A stretch of 64,000 nucleotides of DNA from Miscanthus floridulus (taxonomy: Eukaryota > Streptophyta > Magnoliopsida > Poales > Poaceae): NCBI RefSeq assembly GCF_019320115.1, contig NC_089588.1:117805119-117869118 (forward strand), given 5' to 3'. The notes below the pieces were generated by a model that was not told where the DNA came from, searched no databases, and saw only the letters and a program-made list of their open reading frames with translations. Positions within the stretch are counted from its first letter, which is position 1; every line of letters starts with the position of its first letter. Shown piece by piece: positions 9,639-21,589 of this stretch. Position numbers and translations under genes: made by a program.

Positions 9639-12600
9639 ATGATGGATAGGTCGGAATGGATGTACCGGATCGATAGAGTGAATGATCCGCGGTACCTCTT
9701 TGAATTAAGGAAGTTTATTGCTGCTGGTAAAGCTCACCGTGGAGACTGAAGCGGATGACAACCATATGTCCATGTTCTCATTGCAAGAACCTGAAAGCCC
9801 ACCGAGACAGCGAGGTGCAAACTCATTTGATCATGTATGGTTTCGTCGAGGGCTACACAGTCTGGACATTTCACGGCGAAAGAGTTGGTGCGAGTGGCGG
9901 TGCATCTGGAGTGAGCTCTTCGATGCCGACGATGACAGCACCACCGGTGAATAAAGATCCTTTAGGAGCACCCGGCTCCTCATCATCTTCAGTAGCAGCT
10001 GCGCCAGCCGACAGTGACAATAGTTGTCGTGATTACATCACGGTGGATGATCTAATGCAAGACATGGCCGACGAAGCTAGCGACAGTGGGGATGGTCAGG
10101 ATACTATGAGCCAACCTGAGAATGTGCAGCTTGTTGAAGATCTAGTCAAACACTTCGATGAAGACGATGTTGTGTTGGGTTGCCCAAAGTGGTTGGAGAA
10201 TTTCAGAGAGTTGAAGCAGGCGGCAGTTGATCCTCTCTATAAGGACAGCGGCGATTGTCCGAAGGAGTGCACGGCACTCCGTTTTAACCTCCATATGTTG
10301 ATGTTGAAGGCTCGTCATGGTTGGTCTGACACTAGCTTCAATGAGTTGTTAAGCTACCTTGCCACCACGTACCCAACGGCTAACAAGTTGCCCACCAATA
10401 CTTATCGGGCCAAGAAGCTGATCCGGCCAGTGGCGATGAAGCTTAGAAAGTTTGATGCATGCCCTAACCACTACATCCTGTATCGGGGCAATGAGTATGA
10501 GAATTTGACGAGTTGTCCGCACTGCGGCTTTAGTCGGTACAAGAAAAATGCTGGTTGTCGCGTGGATGTAGAAGATGAGGGAGGCTTGCGGGGTGGTCGA
10601 AAGAAGAACAAGAAGGGGGCAAAGAAGAGCAGTGTGGCCAAACAGATCTCGGCTCAGCAGGACAATGAAGAAGAGGGTTACACGCACAGGAAAAGTCTAG
10701 CACTGTCAGTGTGGTACCTGCCCGTGACCGATCGCCTGCGTGCAATATTCGGGAACCCAGATGATGCCAAGCTCATGTCCTAGCATGCATCAGCTGACCG
10801 CCTGAAAGACGATGGCAAGCTACGGCACCCATCCGATGGCAAGCAGTGGAAGGATTTCGACGAGGCCTACCCGGAGTTTGGCAAGGAGCCCAGGCATGTT
10901 AGGTTCGCGCTGAGTACCGACGGGATGAACCCGTTCGGTGAGCTTAGCAGCTCGCACAGCACTTGGCCCGTCGTGCTCACCATGTACAACCTACCTCCCC
11001 ATCTATGTCAAAAGTGTAGGTACCTTATGCTGACCATGCTTATCTTCGGACCGAAGCAGCCCGGCAACGATATAGATGTGTTCCTGGAGCCATTCATGGA
11101 GGAAATGAAGATACTATTTGATGTTGGGGTCTAGATGGTGGATGCATCCTGCAAGGAGAACTTCACACTAAAAGCAATCATCTTTGTCATCATCACTGAT
11201 TACCCCGGTCTCTTCTCACTGTCGGGGCAGATCAAAGGGAAGATCGGCTATGTAATTTGCATCGACGGGACTTGCTACACTTACCTTAAGGGATCCAATA
11301 AGATGGTGTACATGAGGCACAGACGGTTCCTCGCCAAAAATCATAGGTATAGAAGAAGTATTATGAACAAATACTTTGACAATCAGGACGAGCCGCAGCG
11401 TGATCAACCGACGCAGACTAGTTGGGGGACAAAGGTGTATGAGATGGTCAAGGACATGGATCAGGTGGAGTTTGGAAAGAAGAAGAAGCCGCCTAAAGAG
11501 GGGACCAAGCAGACAAGGAAGTGAAAGCGAGACCAGATGGAGGAAGTCCCCGCCGCCGTTCCTTTCAAGAAGAAGTCAATTTTCTTCAAGTACCTGTCGT
11601 ATTGGAAAACACTGAATACACCCCATGCCATCGACTGCATGCACCTGGAAGAAAATGTCTTCGAAAGCACGATCAGTGTCCTGCTAGACATCAAGGGCAA
11701 GACAAAGGATGGTATCAAGTCACGGACGGATCTTGTCAATCTGGGCATCAGGCCGGACCTTCACCCGGGACCGCCTCGGAACGGTAAAATTGATATCCCG
11801 GGTGCGGCCTACAACCTAACGCAAGACAAGAGGACGACTTTTCTTAAGTTGCTTAGGGGTATCAAGGTGCCGGTTGGTTTCTCTTCCAACATCAAGAGCC
11901 TGGTCTCCATGAAAGACCTCATAATGACCGGCTACAGCTCACACGACTGTCACATCATGCTGACGGTGTTCCTACCAATTGCGATTAGGGCTATCTGTCC
12001 AGAGTACGTGAAGATGGTCATCACATCGATATCATACTTCTTTAACCGCATCACCCAGAAGGTCATTGATAAGGCTGAGCTGCCTGCCCTGAAGGAGTTC
12101 TTCGCGGAGACCCTTTGCCAGCTCGAGATGTGCTTTCCACCATCTTACTTTGATATTATGCCACACCTAATGATGCATATGGTCGTTCAGATCCATCAAC
12201 TGGGCCCCATGTACCTACACCAGATGTGGACGTACGAGCGGTTCATGTCCACCCTCAATAGATACGTCCATAACCGCGCTTACCCAGAGGGCTCTATGAT
12301 CGAGGCATACACAATGGAGGAGGACGTGAACTGGTGTATGAGGTACATAAGAGATGGGAGGGTGATTGGGCTGCCTGTCCATCACCACGAAGGCAAAACC
12401 TCAGGGATGGGGTGCAGAGGCCAAAAAGTATGCACCGATGTGGCAAACCAAATGGTGCAAGAAGCTCATTACAGTATCCTTCATCAGTTAGTGAGCATGG
12501 AGAAATACATTGAAAAGCACCTGGAAGAGATCCGCACCGCTAATGACGGACAGCGCACAGAGGCATGGGTCTAGAACCATCACAAGAGCAATTTCATAGA

Positions 12601-13255
12601 GTGGCTCAAAGAGCAACACATACCCCTTGAAGGATGCCCTGATGAAGATACGGAGACCGTTAAGAGGCTTGTGTTAGGCCCATCCAGCCAAATCACCACG
12701 TGGCAAGGGTATGACGTCCAGGGCTATAGGTTCCACACGAAAGACAAGGACAAGAAGAGCTCGGCATAGAACTGCAGTGTTCGATACGAGGGCGAAGAAG
12801 AGTCCACGGGCCAGAGGAGGCAATACTATGGGCAAGTCGAAGAAATATGGGAACTTGACTACGGCCAAAACCTATGCATAACCGTCTTCCGTTGCCAGTG
12901 GGTCAAACCGAATGCAGTTGCAGTGGACAGTTATAGGCTAACCACCGTGGACCTCAAAAGTATCAGCTACAAAGATGACTCGTGGGTACTAGCAACCAAT
13001 GTCGCGCAAGTGGCCTACTATATATATGCAGAGGACCCAAAAAGGCATGTGGTTGTGTCCGAAAAGCAGCGGATTGTGGGAGCTGATGGGGTGCAGAGTC
13101 CCGAACAACACAACAACTACGCAGAGCTCGAGCTTTTTACCAACCATCCAAAGAAGATCAAGGCCGTCGAGGACCGATTCAACAAGTCCAGGATAATGCC
13201 GTGGGCCCACCCCGACGGTGAGAAGAGGACGGTGAAAGCACCTGCACCAAAATGA
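9639..13255 (+). pseudogene. TNP2-type CACTA transposase, decayed
   Basis: The start ATG at 9639 follows a 'gttcgcag' acceptor. The first part ('MDRSEWMYRIDRV...RYLFELRKFI') shifts by one base near 9745-9755 into the frame that runs to 13255. Domains in order: transposase-associated N-terminal zinc domain ('CPCSHCKNLK', about 9767-9880); a second Cys pair ('CPHCGFSRYKK', about 10515); TNP2 catalytic region ('LSTDGMNPFGE' near 10920, 'IDCMHLEENVFES' near 11640); a DUF4218-like region (about 11910-12350); and a DUF4216-like C-terminus ('KDDSWVLATNVAQVAYY', about 12975). In-frame stops occur at 10781, 11132, 11522, 12572 and 12767. The first fits a G-to-A change and the others C-to-T changes, and no further frameshift is seen. 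The enzyme would bind the subterminal repeats and cut and paste the element. Confidence 0.9.
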
Positions 13256-13334
13256 TATATGTATCCTAGAGACATATATGTAATAATATAGCTCGATCTA
13301 TTGAAGACAAGTTTTGTAACTTATTATTAATATC

Positions 13335-13535
13335 ATGGAACCATACTACTCTACTAGTACTACTGAATCTACTACTACTACTATACAATACTACTCTACT
13401 AGTACTACTCAACCTACTACTACTATCTATTGTACTAATACTACTCTCTACTACTCACATGTACTCTACTACTACACAGCACTACTCTACTACTACTACT
13501 ACACAGCAAATGCAAAATGCAAAAATAAGTTTTAG
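13335..13535. repeat. TACTAC/TCTACTAG simple-repeat block
   Basis: A run of 'tac', 'tact' and 'ctactagtac' units lies just after the transposase stop. Related blocks recur at about 14215-14510, 14575-14625 and 14885-14960, all between the two CACTA genes. Open frames here simply read the repeat. Confidence 0.75.
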
Positions 13536-13587
13536 ATTGATAATAAATATCAGTGTTAGATTGAATGAGCAAATGCAAAAATATTAA

Positions 13588-13725
13588 CCGTGGCGGGCAC
13601 GTAACAGCGCCCGCTGCGGTTAATAGATTAATCGCGGCGGGCAGTCTAAGGTGCCCGCTGTAGTAAAATTTACCGTGGTGGGCGGCTTATATTGCCCGCC
13701 GTGGTTAATCTGTGGCCATATATGT
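13588..13725. repeat. Internal block of subterminal-type repeats
   Basis: The motifs are the same 'accgtggcgggc / gcccgctgcggtta' type as at the element ends, here lying between the transposase gene and the second gene. Four to six units are visible. Such arrays are normally confined to the ends, so this may be the relic of an older terminus. Confidence 0.7.
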
Positions 13726-14999
13726 GCCCGTGCCCATGCCCAAAGTTTCTAAGTCTTTCACGCCCATCCTCCTCCCCCGTGCCCGTGCCCACCGCCGAGC
13801 TCCTCCACGGTGACCCCCGCCGCCGTCCTCCTCCCCCGTGCCCGTGCCCCACCCCATCCTCCTCTCCCCGGAACCCTTGCTCCGGCCGCCGAGCTCCTCT
13901 GCGCTGGGCCCCATCCCCGGAACCCTAGCGCCGGTCGCCGACACTAAGGGCCGCTGTCCCTAGAACCCTAGCGCCGGCCACTGAGAAGTCTCGCACCGCC
14001 GCCGAGCTCCTCCACGCTGGGCCCCGTCCCCAGAACCCTTGCTCCGGCCGCCGAGCTCCTCCGTGCTGGGCCCTGGAATTCTAAGCATATGCCACTGCCT
14101 ATGATGCACCTTGCCTTTAAACTAATCACATGCTAAATTTGTGAGAATTTTGAGATGAATTGGTCACTCTGCTGCAATTTTGCCAAATTTGATATAATTT
14201 TGGTGGTGGTGCTACCTATTTCTCTACTTAATCTATTCCTATACTGTCTGCTACTACTGTCCTCCTATACTGCTCCTATACTACTGCTATACTACTGTTG
14301 TATACTACTACTAGTATACTACTACTAGTATACTACTTTCTAGTAGTATACTATTACTACTGCCTACTACTTTCTAGTAGTATACTACTACTACTGCCTA
14401 CTACTACTCCCTCCTCCTCTACTCCATCCTCCTCTACTGCCTACTCCTCTACTATGCTCTTGCTGACTAAATTGAGCAGTTCCTCTACTACTCTTACTCT
14501 TACTGACTAAATTTGATTGAGCTGTGATGGGGGTTTATTGCTATCTATGATGCCAAACAAACTTTTGAACTGTACAACTCTTACTCTACTCTACTCTACT
14601 CTCACCTCCTCTAGTCTTCTACTCTATCTTGATGGCCGAAGGACTTAGCCCTTTGGGGCCGAATTTTGAAACTATCTTGATGGCTTTTGTTTGGTATTTG
14701 CAATGATGATTCTTTTCACACTTCTAAGCTGAGGCAGTGGCATATGCAATGATGTGAACCATTTTATGCTGAGGCAGCGACGATGATGATCGAGTGCCCC
14801 CGCTAAACTAGGATGGCTTGTATACTAGATACAAGCAACCAGTTTAAAAGCGATGTGATGACAATGGGGCAAATCTGAGCCAACTACTACTACTTTACTA
14901 CTCTAGTACTACTCTACTTTACTACTCTAGTACTACTCTACTTTACTACTCTATAACTGTGTCTATACAACTGAAATATGTATTCATTGTAGCTTTCCA
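13726..14999. other. Non-coding spacer between the two CACTA genes
   Basis: About 13740-14070 is a C-rich block in which a ~90-base phrase around 'gccgccgagctcctcc.cgctgggcccc' repeats three or four times. After it come AT-rich DNA and the TACT simple-repeat blocks. The sequence 'tagctttccA|ATG' precedes the next gene. No independent gene is seen. Confidence 0.5.
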
Positions 15000-17900
15000 A
15001 TGGCGGAGGAACCGATAAGCGAATGGCGCGACCCTACCACTAGTGCATCATCATCAACTAGCCTCGAGAGCCAAGTGTCCGTGACCCCAAGGCCAACAAA
15101 GAAACGTCGTATAGAGGACGAAGATGATCCGACCTACCAACCGAGGGACGACGAAGTTGAAAGTGCGCGGTCTCCAAACCCTAAACAGATGCCGGTGGTG
15201 CCTTGAGAATTGAATTTCGAGGAGGAACAAGTCAGGGACAAAGAACCCCCTGCTCCATCTCCAACCACTTCAGGCAAGTCTAGGGGTCAGAGGACAAAGC
15301 TGAGAAGGGGGGAACATGGGAGGCACCAGAGGGAAACCCATGGCGATGTCCATGTGATCCATGAGGTGGGACCAGAGGGAAACCTGTTGTCGCCACCCAC
15401 GGTCCTTGCCAAGTTCAGCAACTAGGTGGCATGTATAGTCAAGGACAAGGTGGAGATCACTTGGGAGGAGTGGAACAATGTCGCGGTCGACTACAAGACA
15501 CATATCTAGGGTGAGGTGACGAGGAGCTTCCATTATCCCGAGGACGCCGATCTCAACAAGTGCAGGGAGTGGGTCATGCACGTGGCAGGAAGAGCCTTTA
15601 GAAACTTCAAGTCCATGCTGACCAGGTACTACCTAAAGCTAGGCAAGTCACCCTGTGTCAAATACACTATGGTGAAGGAACATCACTGGGAAGAGTTCTA
15701 CAAACAAAGAACAACTGAAGAAGCAAAGGCAAAGAGCGCCAAGTTTAGCACACTCGCGAAGAAGAACCTGCACCCCCACCACTTGGGCATGACTGGGTTT
15801 GCTGGTAAGAGGCCCTAGTGGTGGGAGGAAGAAAGGGCTAGAACTACCGCCAGGCTTCCCGATCCGTACGACGGTGTAGATTTGAGGGCTAAGGACTTCA
15901 TCTATGCCCGCAAGCCGAAGAAGCTCAAGGAGGGCATGAGCAAGTTCAATGAGCCCAAGTTCGAGGAGGTGGAGAGGGCTCTCATCGAGACCGCTAAATC
16001 CAAGGACAGCTTCGAGGTTCACAGGGGCTAGGACTTGCTGACCCTGGCACTGGGAACCCCCGAGCACCGTGGCCACGTCCATGGCATGTCGTCGAAGATG
16101 AGCTGGAACTCAGTGGAGTCATGGCAATCCGATGCTGCCACATACCAGTCAAGGTAGAGGTACAAGGAGGGCATCTTTCAGAAGGGCTATGATCAAGGCA
16201 TGGCCGAAATGATCAGCCGGTCCATAAAAGAAGCCTTCACGAGCAATGACCCATATATGGTGTCGATGAGGTCATAGATGCTTCGCCAGGCTGGCGTGGC
16301 CGTGCCTCAAGTTCCACATGGGCAGACACAAGGGCAGCCACTACCGATGATCGAGGATCGCCCAAGGCACCCGGTCGACGACATCCGGGAACCCGTGCGC
16401 ATCCACCTCATGATCCCGTTCGGCAGGGCGAAAAAGTTGACTGTGGGTGAGGGTTACATGCACCCCAAAGAAGATATCAAAGATTTCAACCAAGACCAGA
16501 TCCCTGCCAACTATGCTGTCGTGATACTTACATGTTATGCGACCAAATACAAAGAATTTGAAATGGAATATCCAACTGCAGAAGGGGTAACGATCCTTGG
16601 AGCTGCCATGGGTTCCGAAGTCCTATGGAACAAGGACGACATAGAGATCATTCTCTCGACGCCGACTTCTACGCTGACGGCGACACTAGCATCACAACCA
16701 TCCGTTGTCGGATCTTGTCCCCCCGATGATTCGGATCACGACGACAGCGATGATGAAGGCAATGGCGGGGATGACAAGGGAAGGAACACACCCCGAGGCA
16801 CAAGCCCTCACCCTCGTTCTCCTCCTCCAACAACAAGTCCACCTCCACCTCCTGGCAGTCCGTCTAAGGCCACGAGCAAAGGACCGGGAGGCACAAGCCC
16901 TCACCCTCGTTCTCCTCCTCCAACAACAAGTCCACCTCCACCTCCTGATAGTCCGTCTAAGGGCACGAGCAAAGGATCGGGAGGCACAAGCCCTCACCCT
17001 CATTCTCCTCCTCCAACAACAAGTCCACCTCCACCTCCCGGCAGTCCATCTAAGGGCACGAGCAAAGGACCAGGAGGCATGGAGGAACCGGGGGCAAAGA
17101 CACCGCCTACTGCCATTGCGAGCACAAGCCACTGTCCTCCACCACTGGCGAAGACTAAAGGCGACCAAGGGCAGCTCACATACTCACTTGAGTTCGAAAG
17201 GTATGGTAGCGGTGAGCATAATTTGCTAATAACTTTTCTTTGCCATAATATGGTACTAACATTTCTATCCAAGGCCGAGATCACCTTTCCATCTATTTCC
17301 TGAATCGGATGACTGCCCCGGCCATTACGAGCATGGGAAGTTCATGATAACCAAGGCCCAACTCGTCGATGAGGAAAGGTGGTAGATAAGGAGGTTTCAT
17401 CTCTGGTACATGGAAGCGGCAAAAGCTGGCCTGCATGGTTTTTTAGTTAAGGTTGAGGTGGAGTACTTCCACTTGCCCAGCAACGATGTAGAACTCCCCG
17501 TGCACTTCCACGACATGTACAGACTACTGCGGGAACAAGACCTTGACATCGCCCAAGTCACCTTGTTCTCTATGTAAGTGATGAATTGCGAGTTTCACAT
17601 ATCACCTACCTTTGAATCGGTCAAGACTACTTATATATGCCACGATGGCTTGTCCTTGCAGGTTGATGGCCTATATATCCAAGGAACTAAAACTTGATGT
17701 TATCTATCTATCTCCAATGCATATTGCTCAAAGAATCATCATTGGTTACCACCTAGATGACAATCATCCAACCATGAAAGACTTGACCAAGCGACAGAGA
17801 GAGGCGCACAGAAAGAAACTGATGGACAATAAGAAGTTGAACATTTCAAGATACATACTAGGAGCAATGAAGAAGATCAGGGGAAATGGGTGTATCCTAG

Positions 17901-18703
17901 CACCCTACCACTTTGGGTAAGTCGAAGACATGCCTGTAGATATAAGTGGGTAGCTAGCTAGTATTATTATTTCTCGTCGTAACCTGTATTTTGTTTCAAT
18001 GGTGCAGCCAAGTCCTCGAGGGTCACTGGGTTGCATTTATCATCTACCCTCAGGATGGCAGGGCCTGCGTATTTGATTCGTTGACAGTGCCAAACTTGAA
18101 AGGGTACAAGGCCTTTGAAGATTCCCTCAGAGTGTAAGTGACTGAACTGTCTTCTCATATGCGTTCTAATGCCCTGCCTAATACTAGTACATTTCGTATA
18201 GCGCTTATAAGGAGTACGTGAAGGATCATGAATGATATGATCGAAGAACAGAGAATTTTAAGGCTAAGCATAAGAACCGCATCAAAATCACACGCAACTT
18301 TCCGGTAAGTATTTGAAAGGTTTAATTGTGCTTTCCGTTCATATGCATTCTAATGCCTTGTTGTAATGCTTGCGTATCGATTATGCAGTGTGCCAAACAA
18401 CCGGTAGGATCACGAACCTATGGCTTCTACGCCTGTGAGTTTCTGAGGGTGTGCAAGCAGTACAGCAGCAGTTGGAGGGTGCTCAAGAATGGATTGATCT
18501 GGTCGAGAGACGTGCAGAGCACCCAACACAGCTTCAAGCAGACAAAGGCGGACATATGTAAGTTTGTCTTAGACAAATGCGTGCTTGAAGGGGGCACGTT
18601 CTTCAATGAGAACAACCCGCTAGCAATTTTATCGGAGTACGAGAGGCTGAGGAAATGGCCCACGATGATGCGTCCGCAGGGTTACACCTTAGTGCATGTA
18701 TAA
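15000..18703 (+). pseudogene. CACTA second gene with Ulp1/C48 cysteine-protease-like C-terminus, decayed
   Basis: Six exons can be drawn with GT-AG introns whose phases agree: 15000-17200, 17274-17573, 17662-17916, 18008-18133, 18202-18304 and 18389-18703. Exon 1 begins with an acidic, Ser-rich region containing 'KKRRIEDEDD' (a likely nuclear localisation signal), then a helical DNA-binding-like middle, then three 31-residue Pro-rich repeats. The last exons hold a C48 core: His in 'GHWVAFIIY', Asp in 'VFDS', Gln in 'AKQPVGS' and Cys in 'GFYACEF', the order of Ulp1/SENP proteases that cut SUMO-like proteins. In-frame stops lie at 15204, 15423, 15507, 15816, 16029, 16155, 16275, 17383 and 18233, with no frameshift noticed. 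Fusion of Ulp1-like domains to plant transposon genes is known. What it does for the element is unclear. Confidence 0.8.
16797..17075 (+). repeat. Three tandem 93-bp repeats in the second CACTA gene
   Basis: Copies start at 16797, 16890 and 16983 and differ at only a few positions. Each encodes 31 residues of the form 'GTSPHPRSPPPTTSPPPPP' plus a Gly/Ser/Lys linker. The 93-base period keeps the frame, so the number of copies could vary without breaking the gene. Confidence 0.9.
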
Positions 18704-18884
18704 CGACTTTAATATGTAAATGTAATGAATTAACGATGACAAGAACGACTAAGTGAATGTATATATATGTATATTATCTCATGTGTAATGCCTGCATACT
18801 TTTTAAGTTTAATCTGTGAAATCTGGATGTGATTTGAATTTGAATTTATATGCCTGCTATATTTTTTTAATTCAGGAAATAATT

Positions 18885-19140
18885 TACCGAGGCGGGCAAA
18901 TAATAAAGCCCGCAACGGCTAATGAACATAACCGCGGCGGGCCACAAAAGGTGTCTGCCGCGGTAAAATAATTTACCGCAGCAGGCGGTGTAACGTGCCC
19001 GCCGTGGTAAAAGTATATTTACCGCAGCGGGCACGTTACACTGCCAGCCGCGGTTAAGCCACAATTTACCGTGGCCTCTAGGCCGCGGCGGACGGCTTTG
19101 CCCGCCGCGGGAAACCGAAAACGCCCGCCTCCAGTAAAGT
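18885..19140. repeat. Right subterminal repeats of the CACTA element
   Basis: Inverted and direct copies of 'accgcggcgggc / gcccgccgcggtaaa' run up to the right TIR. This mirrors the array at the left end. Confidence 0.85.
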
Positions 19141-19238
19141 TTGTGTAGTAGTGTGAACTGCTTATGACCGCACATAATGTGCATCTAACAATTTCGATAT
19201 GTCCACATGTCCACCTCTTGTTACTCATATATATGCGC

Positions 19239-19475
19239 GGTGTCAGATCTATGTGGAGCCGGCCGCTGGCGCATGGGGGCACTGGATCTAGCTTGGGGGA
19301 CGCCGGATCCACAAAAATCGGCGCTCAACGAGAGGAAGAGGGGGGAGGAGGGAGGAGGAAGGAAGGGGAGGAAATGGAGGGGAGACCGTGACGGCAGCCG
19401 TTTAGGCACTGCCGCCTCCGCCTGCTGGCAGAGGCGGCAGCGGCCACACGAGGTCACGGTGGTGAGTAGTGTGAC
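19239..19475 (+). repeat. Repeat X, copy 1 (5' part only)
   Basis: The block begins near 'gcgcggtgtcagatctatgtggagccggcc' and runs through the purine-rich 'gaggaagaggggggagg' stretch to 'gaggtcacggtg'. It is shared with copies at about 22815 (+), 28783 (+) and 50557 (-). Only the GC-rich first part is present here. I do not recognise a gene in it; open frames reflect composition. Confidence 0.7.
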
Positions 19476-20520
19476 ATGGGGAACTTTTCTTTGAATAAAC
19501 TGATCAAACCATGCATGCATGCCTTAGATTTGACTTAATCTGTCTGCCTCAAAAATAGACTGCGTTGGCTCCCGCTTTTCATTAACGTATTGTACAATCA
19601 GATCCAAAGAATGTGGCTCTTTGAACTGCCTGCATGCATATGTACTGCAGCATCGACTGTACTACTTGTTGTCAATGCGCGCCTTGCATGGCTACTTCTA
19701 AAAATGTATTCATGTATTTTAAAACTAGCATGATCACCTGCGCAATTGCGCTTGTACATTTAAAGGGTATTTGAGTTTGCTGTACAACTCTTAAGTGTTC
19801 GTATCTATAATTGTATTATTTTTACAATTACAACTCTAAAGCCTAAAGTATACTTTAATGTGCTTATATTGTCTCAATACAATAAAGACATACACGGTAC
19901 TATTTTGTGTGTCTTCCTTTAGTCCCACATATTATACTAATATTGGGATGCACTGTTCTACTTGTATTTAACAATGGTACATAACTAAATTTATTATATG
20001 TATTATACATGTTACACATCAATAATGTATAGATTATGTCTACTTAATCTACACAATTAAATTACTGAATAATTAACGTGAGTCATTCTAGTTTTCCTTT
20101 TGATTAATATGTGAAATAGATTTTTTTACATCTAATAAATCTACAGCACTATAAGAATTATTTTTGTTACTTAGAGAGTTTCTAAGTTTCATGTCCGTAA
20201 ACATTTGATCTACGTACATGGTTAAAATTTAGTCTAACCAAAATGGGCAATGGATCTTTCTATCCATTTCCCTTTTATTAATTAGAAAATTTTGCTGCTT
20301 TGTAATAATGTGACAAGTGTTTAATTCCCTTAACTCGTATAAACCGAATACCCATCCCCTTTGTCATAGAAAACAAACCAAACAAGGTCGGTGCAAAAAG
20401 CATCACATGAGGATTAACACGCTATCACTAGAACAATTATGAAATGGTTTTGCTACCAAAATACAGTGCCACTAGATAGTAGTATATAGTATAATCTTGC
20501 TTTGCTGTCCTACGAGAGTT
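19476..20520. other. AT-rich intergenic DNA
   Basis: No gene, clear TIR or LTR is seen. There are runs of 'ttatact/atatta' and a phrase 'aaaactagcatgatcacctgcgcaattgcgc' near 19722 that resembles the edge of a plant repeat. Confidence 0.4.
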
Positions 20521-21535
20521 ATGATTTCAGCCAAGAGTGACCGTGAAGCTAAGGATCGCCCCCTGCACAGGAATCATCAGCACCTCAAATTCCGGAGCCG
20601 TTTGTGTTGATTGCAAGAGACAGTATGACGACTTGACAAGGATTCTCGACAGACTTTAGGTGACTAGAGAATTCATCTCACCAAATCCGTGTTATATCCC
20701 AGGGAATTAGATAGAAGAATTTAAGAAATTAGACTGAGAGTAGCATGCATGCCAGTCAATCTAAATCAAATGAAGAGCAAAAAGAAAAGGGAAAATTACA
20801 AGAACGCGGTGAAGGTGGGCAGCTTCGGCGGAAGAAAACTCCACCATGCTTTGTCTCCAAGGTGCGCTCCCCTGTAGTGCTCGATTTCATGATTCAGTGG
20901 TAGGTGATTTTGGATTTTGGTGATTTAGTGTTAATTAGTTAGGGAGAACGAGAAATCTGTGCTTGCCAGTGACATTTTAGTTGATTAGCTCTTCGATTGG
21001 AAATTCACGTGTCGCAAACATATCATTATCTGTTTCTCTCTTTTTTCTTTCACATACTAGTTAACTTTCTTTTGGCCATCTCTTGTTTTTGGGTCACGCT
21101 CTACAGATGGTTTCCGAGTGCGGCAAGGTGCATGGGGACCTGCATTGAGTCCAGCGATGACGCATTCGAATTGACATGCCTGTGTGAAAGCCCGGATGGA
21201 GCCGGAACCACCTTGGCGACATGTAGTTCCTTCAGTTGGTAATATTCTGAATTGTTCTTACATTTGCCATTTTGTTGCGATGTGTTGTGCAGTAAAGTGA
21301 TTTCCTGCAGGGCCAAGGAGATGCAGATTCTACGGTGTGCTGGTCAAATTGTGAGAAGGAAGGAGAGGGAAGAGGAGCATTAGGAGGAGGCCTGAAGACT
21401 ATTGAGGAGAAGAAGCAACTATACAAGGCAAACCAGGAGCTCAAGTCTAACAAGAACACTGAGCAGTGGATTAGACTGGTTCCGTTTATTGGTGTCACTG
21501 TTGTTTGAAACATGCAGTGCAATGCAATGAAAAAT
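20521..21535 (+). pseudogene. Possible decayed plant gene fragment
   Basis: Short stretches look exon-like between 'ag' and 'gt' signals. One near 20531-20660 has a Cys-containing frame ('GAVCVDCKRQYDDLTR') and one near 21105-21242 is Cys-rich. One near 21390-21508 encodes a charged helix, then a hydrophobic end and a stop ('EEKKQLYKANQELK', then 'FIGVTVV'). The last resembles the coiled-coil plus membrane-anchor tail of some small grass zinc-finger proteins, but the frames do not join cleanly. Family not established. Confidence 0.25.
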
Positions 21536-21589
21536 GGTGCCAGCATGAATTTCGGGCATCAATAGTTTCTTAATACGTGGTTTGGTATA

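Larger units (their letters stand above)
8917..19153 (+). mobile_element. CACTA (En/Spm) DNA transposon, full length, 10.2 kb
   Basis: It begins CACTACTACA and ends with the inverse, TGTAGTAGTG. The 3-bp target duplication TGA lies on both sides (8914-8916 and 19154-19156). GC-rich subterminal repeats of an 'accgcggcgggc' type fill about 8940-9235 and 18885-19135 in both orientations, as transposase-binding regions of CACTA elements do. Two genes lie inside on the plus strand: a TNP2-class transposase and a second gene ending in a C48-protease-like domain. Both carry several in-frame stops, so the copy is probably non-autonomous, yet its termini look competent. 9236-9638 is leader and probable intron with no other feature. 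Confidence 0.95.

Noticed and set aside
16692..17168. Antisense and alternative frames over the Pro-rich repeat
   Set aside because: The 93-base repeat is open in several frames; only the frame joined to the downstream exons has splice-phase support.
19239..19475. A plus-strand frame with an Arg/Glu-rich tail as a gene
   Set aside because: The same stretch is a four-copy repeat whose frame is not conserved between copies.
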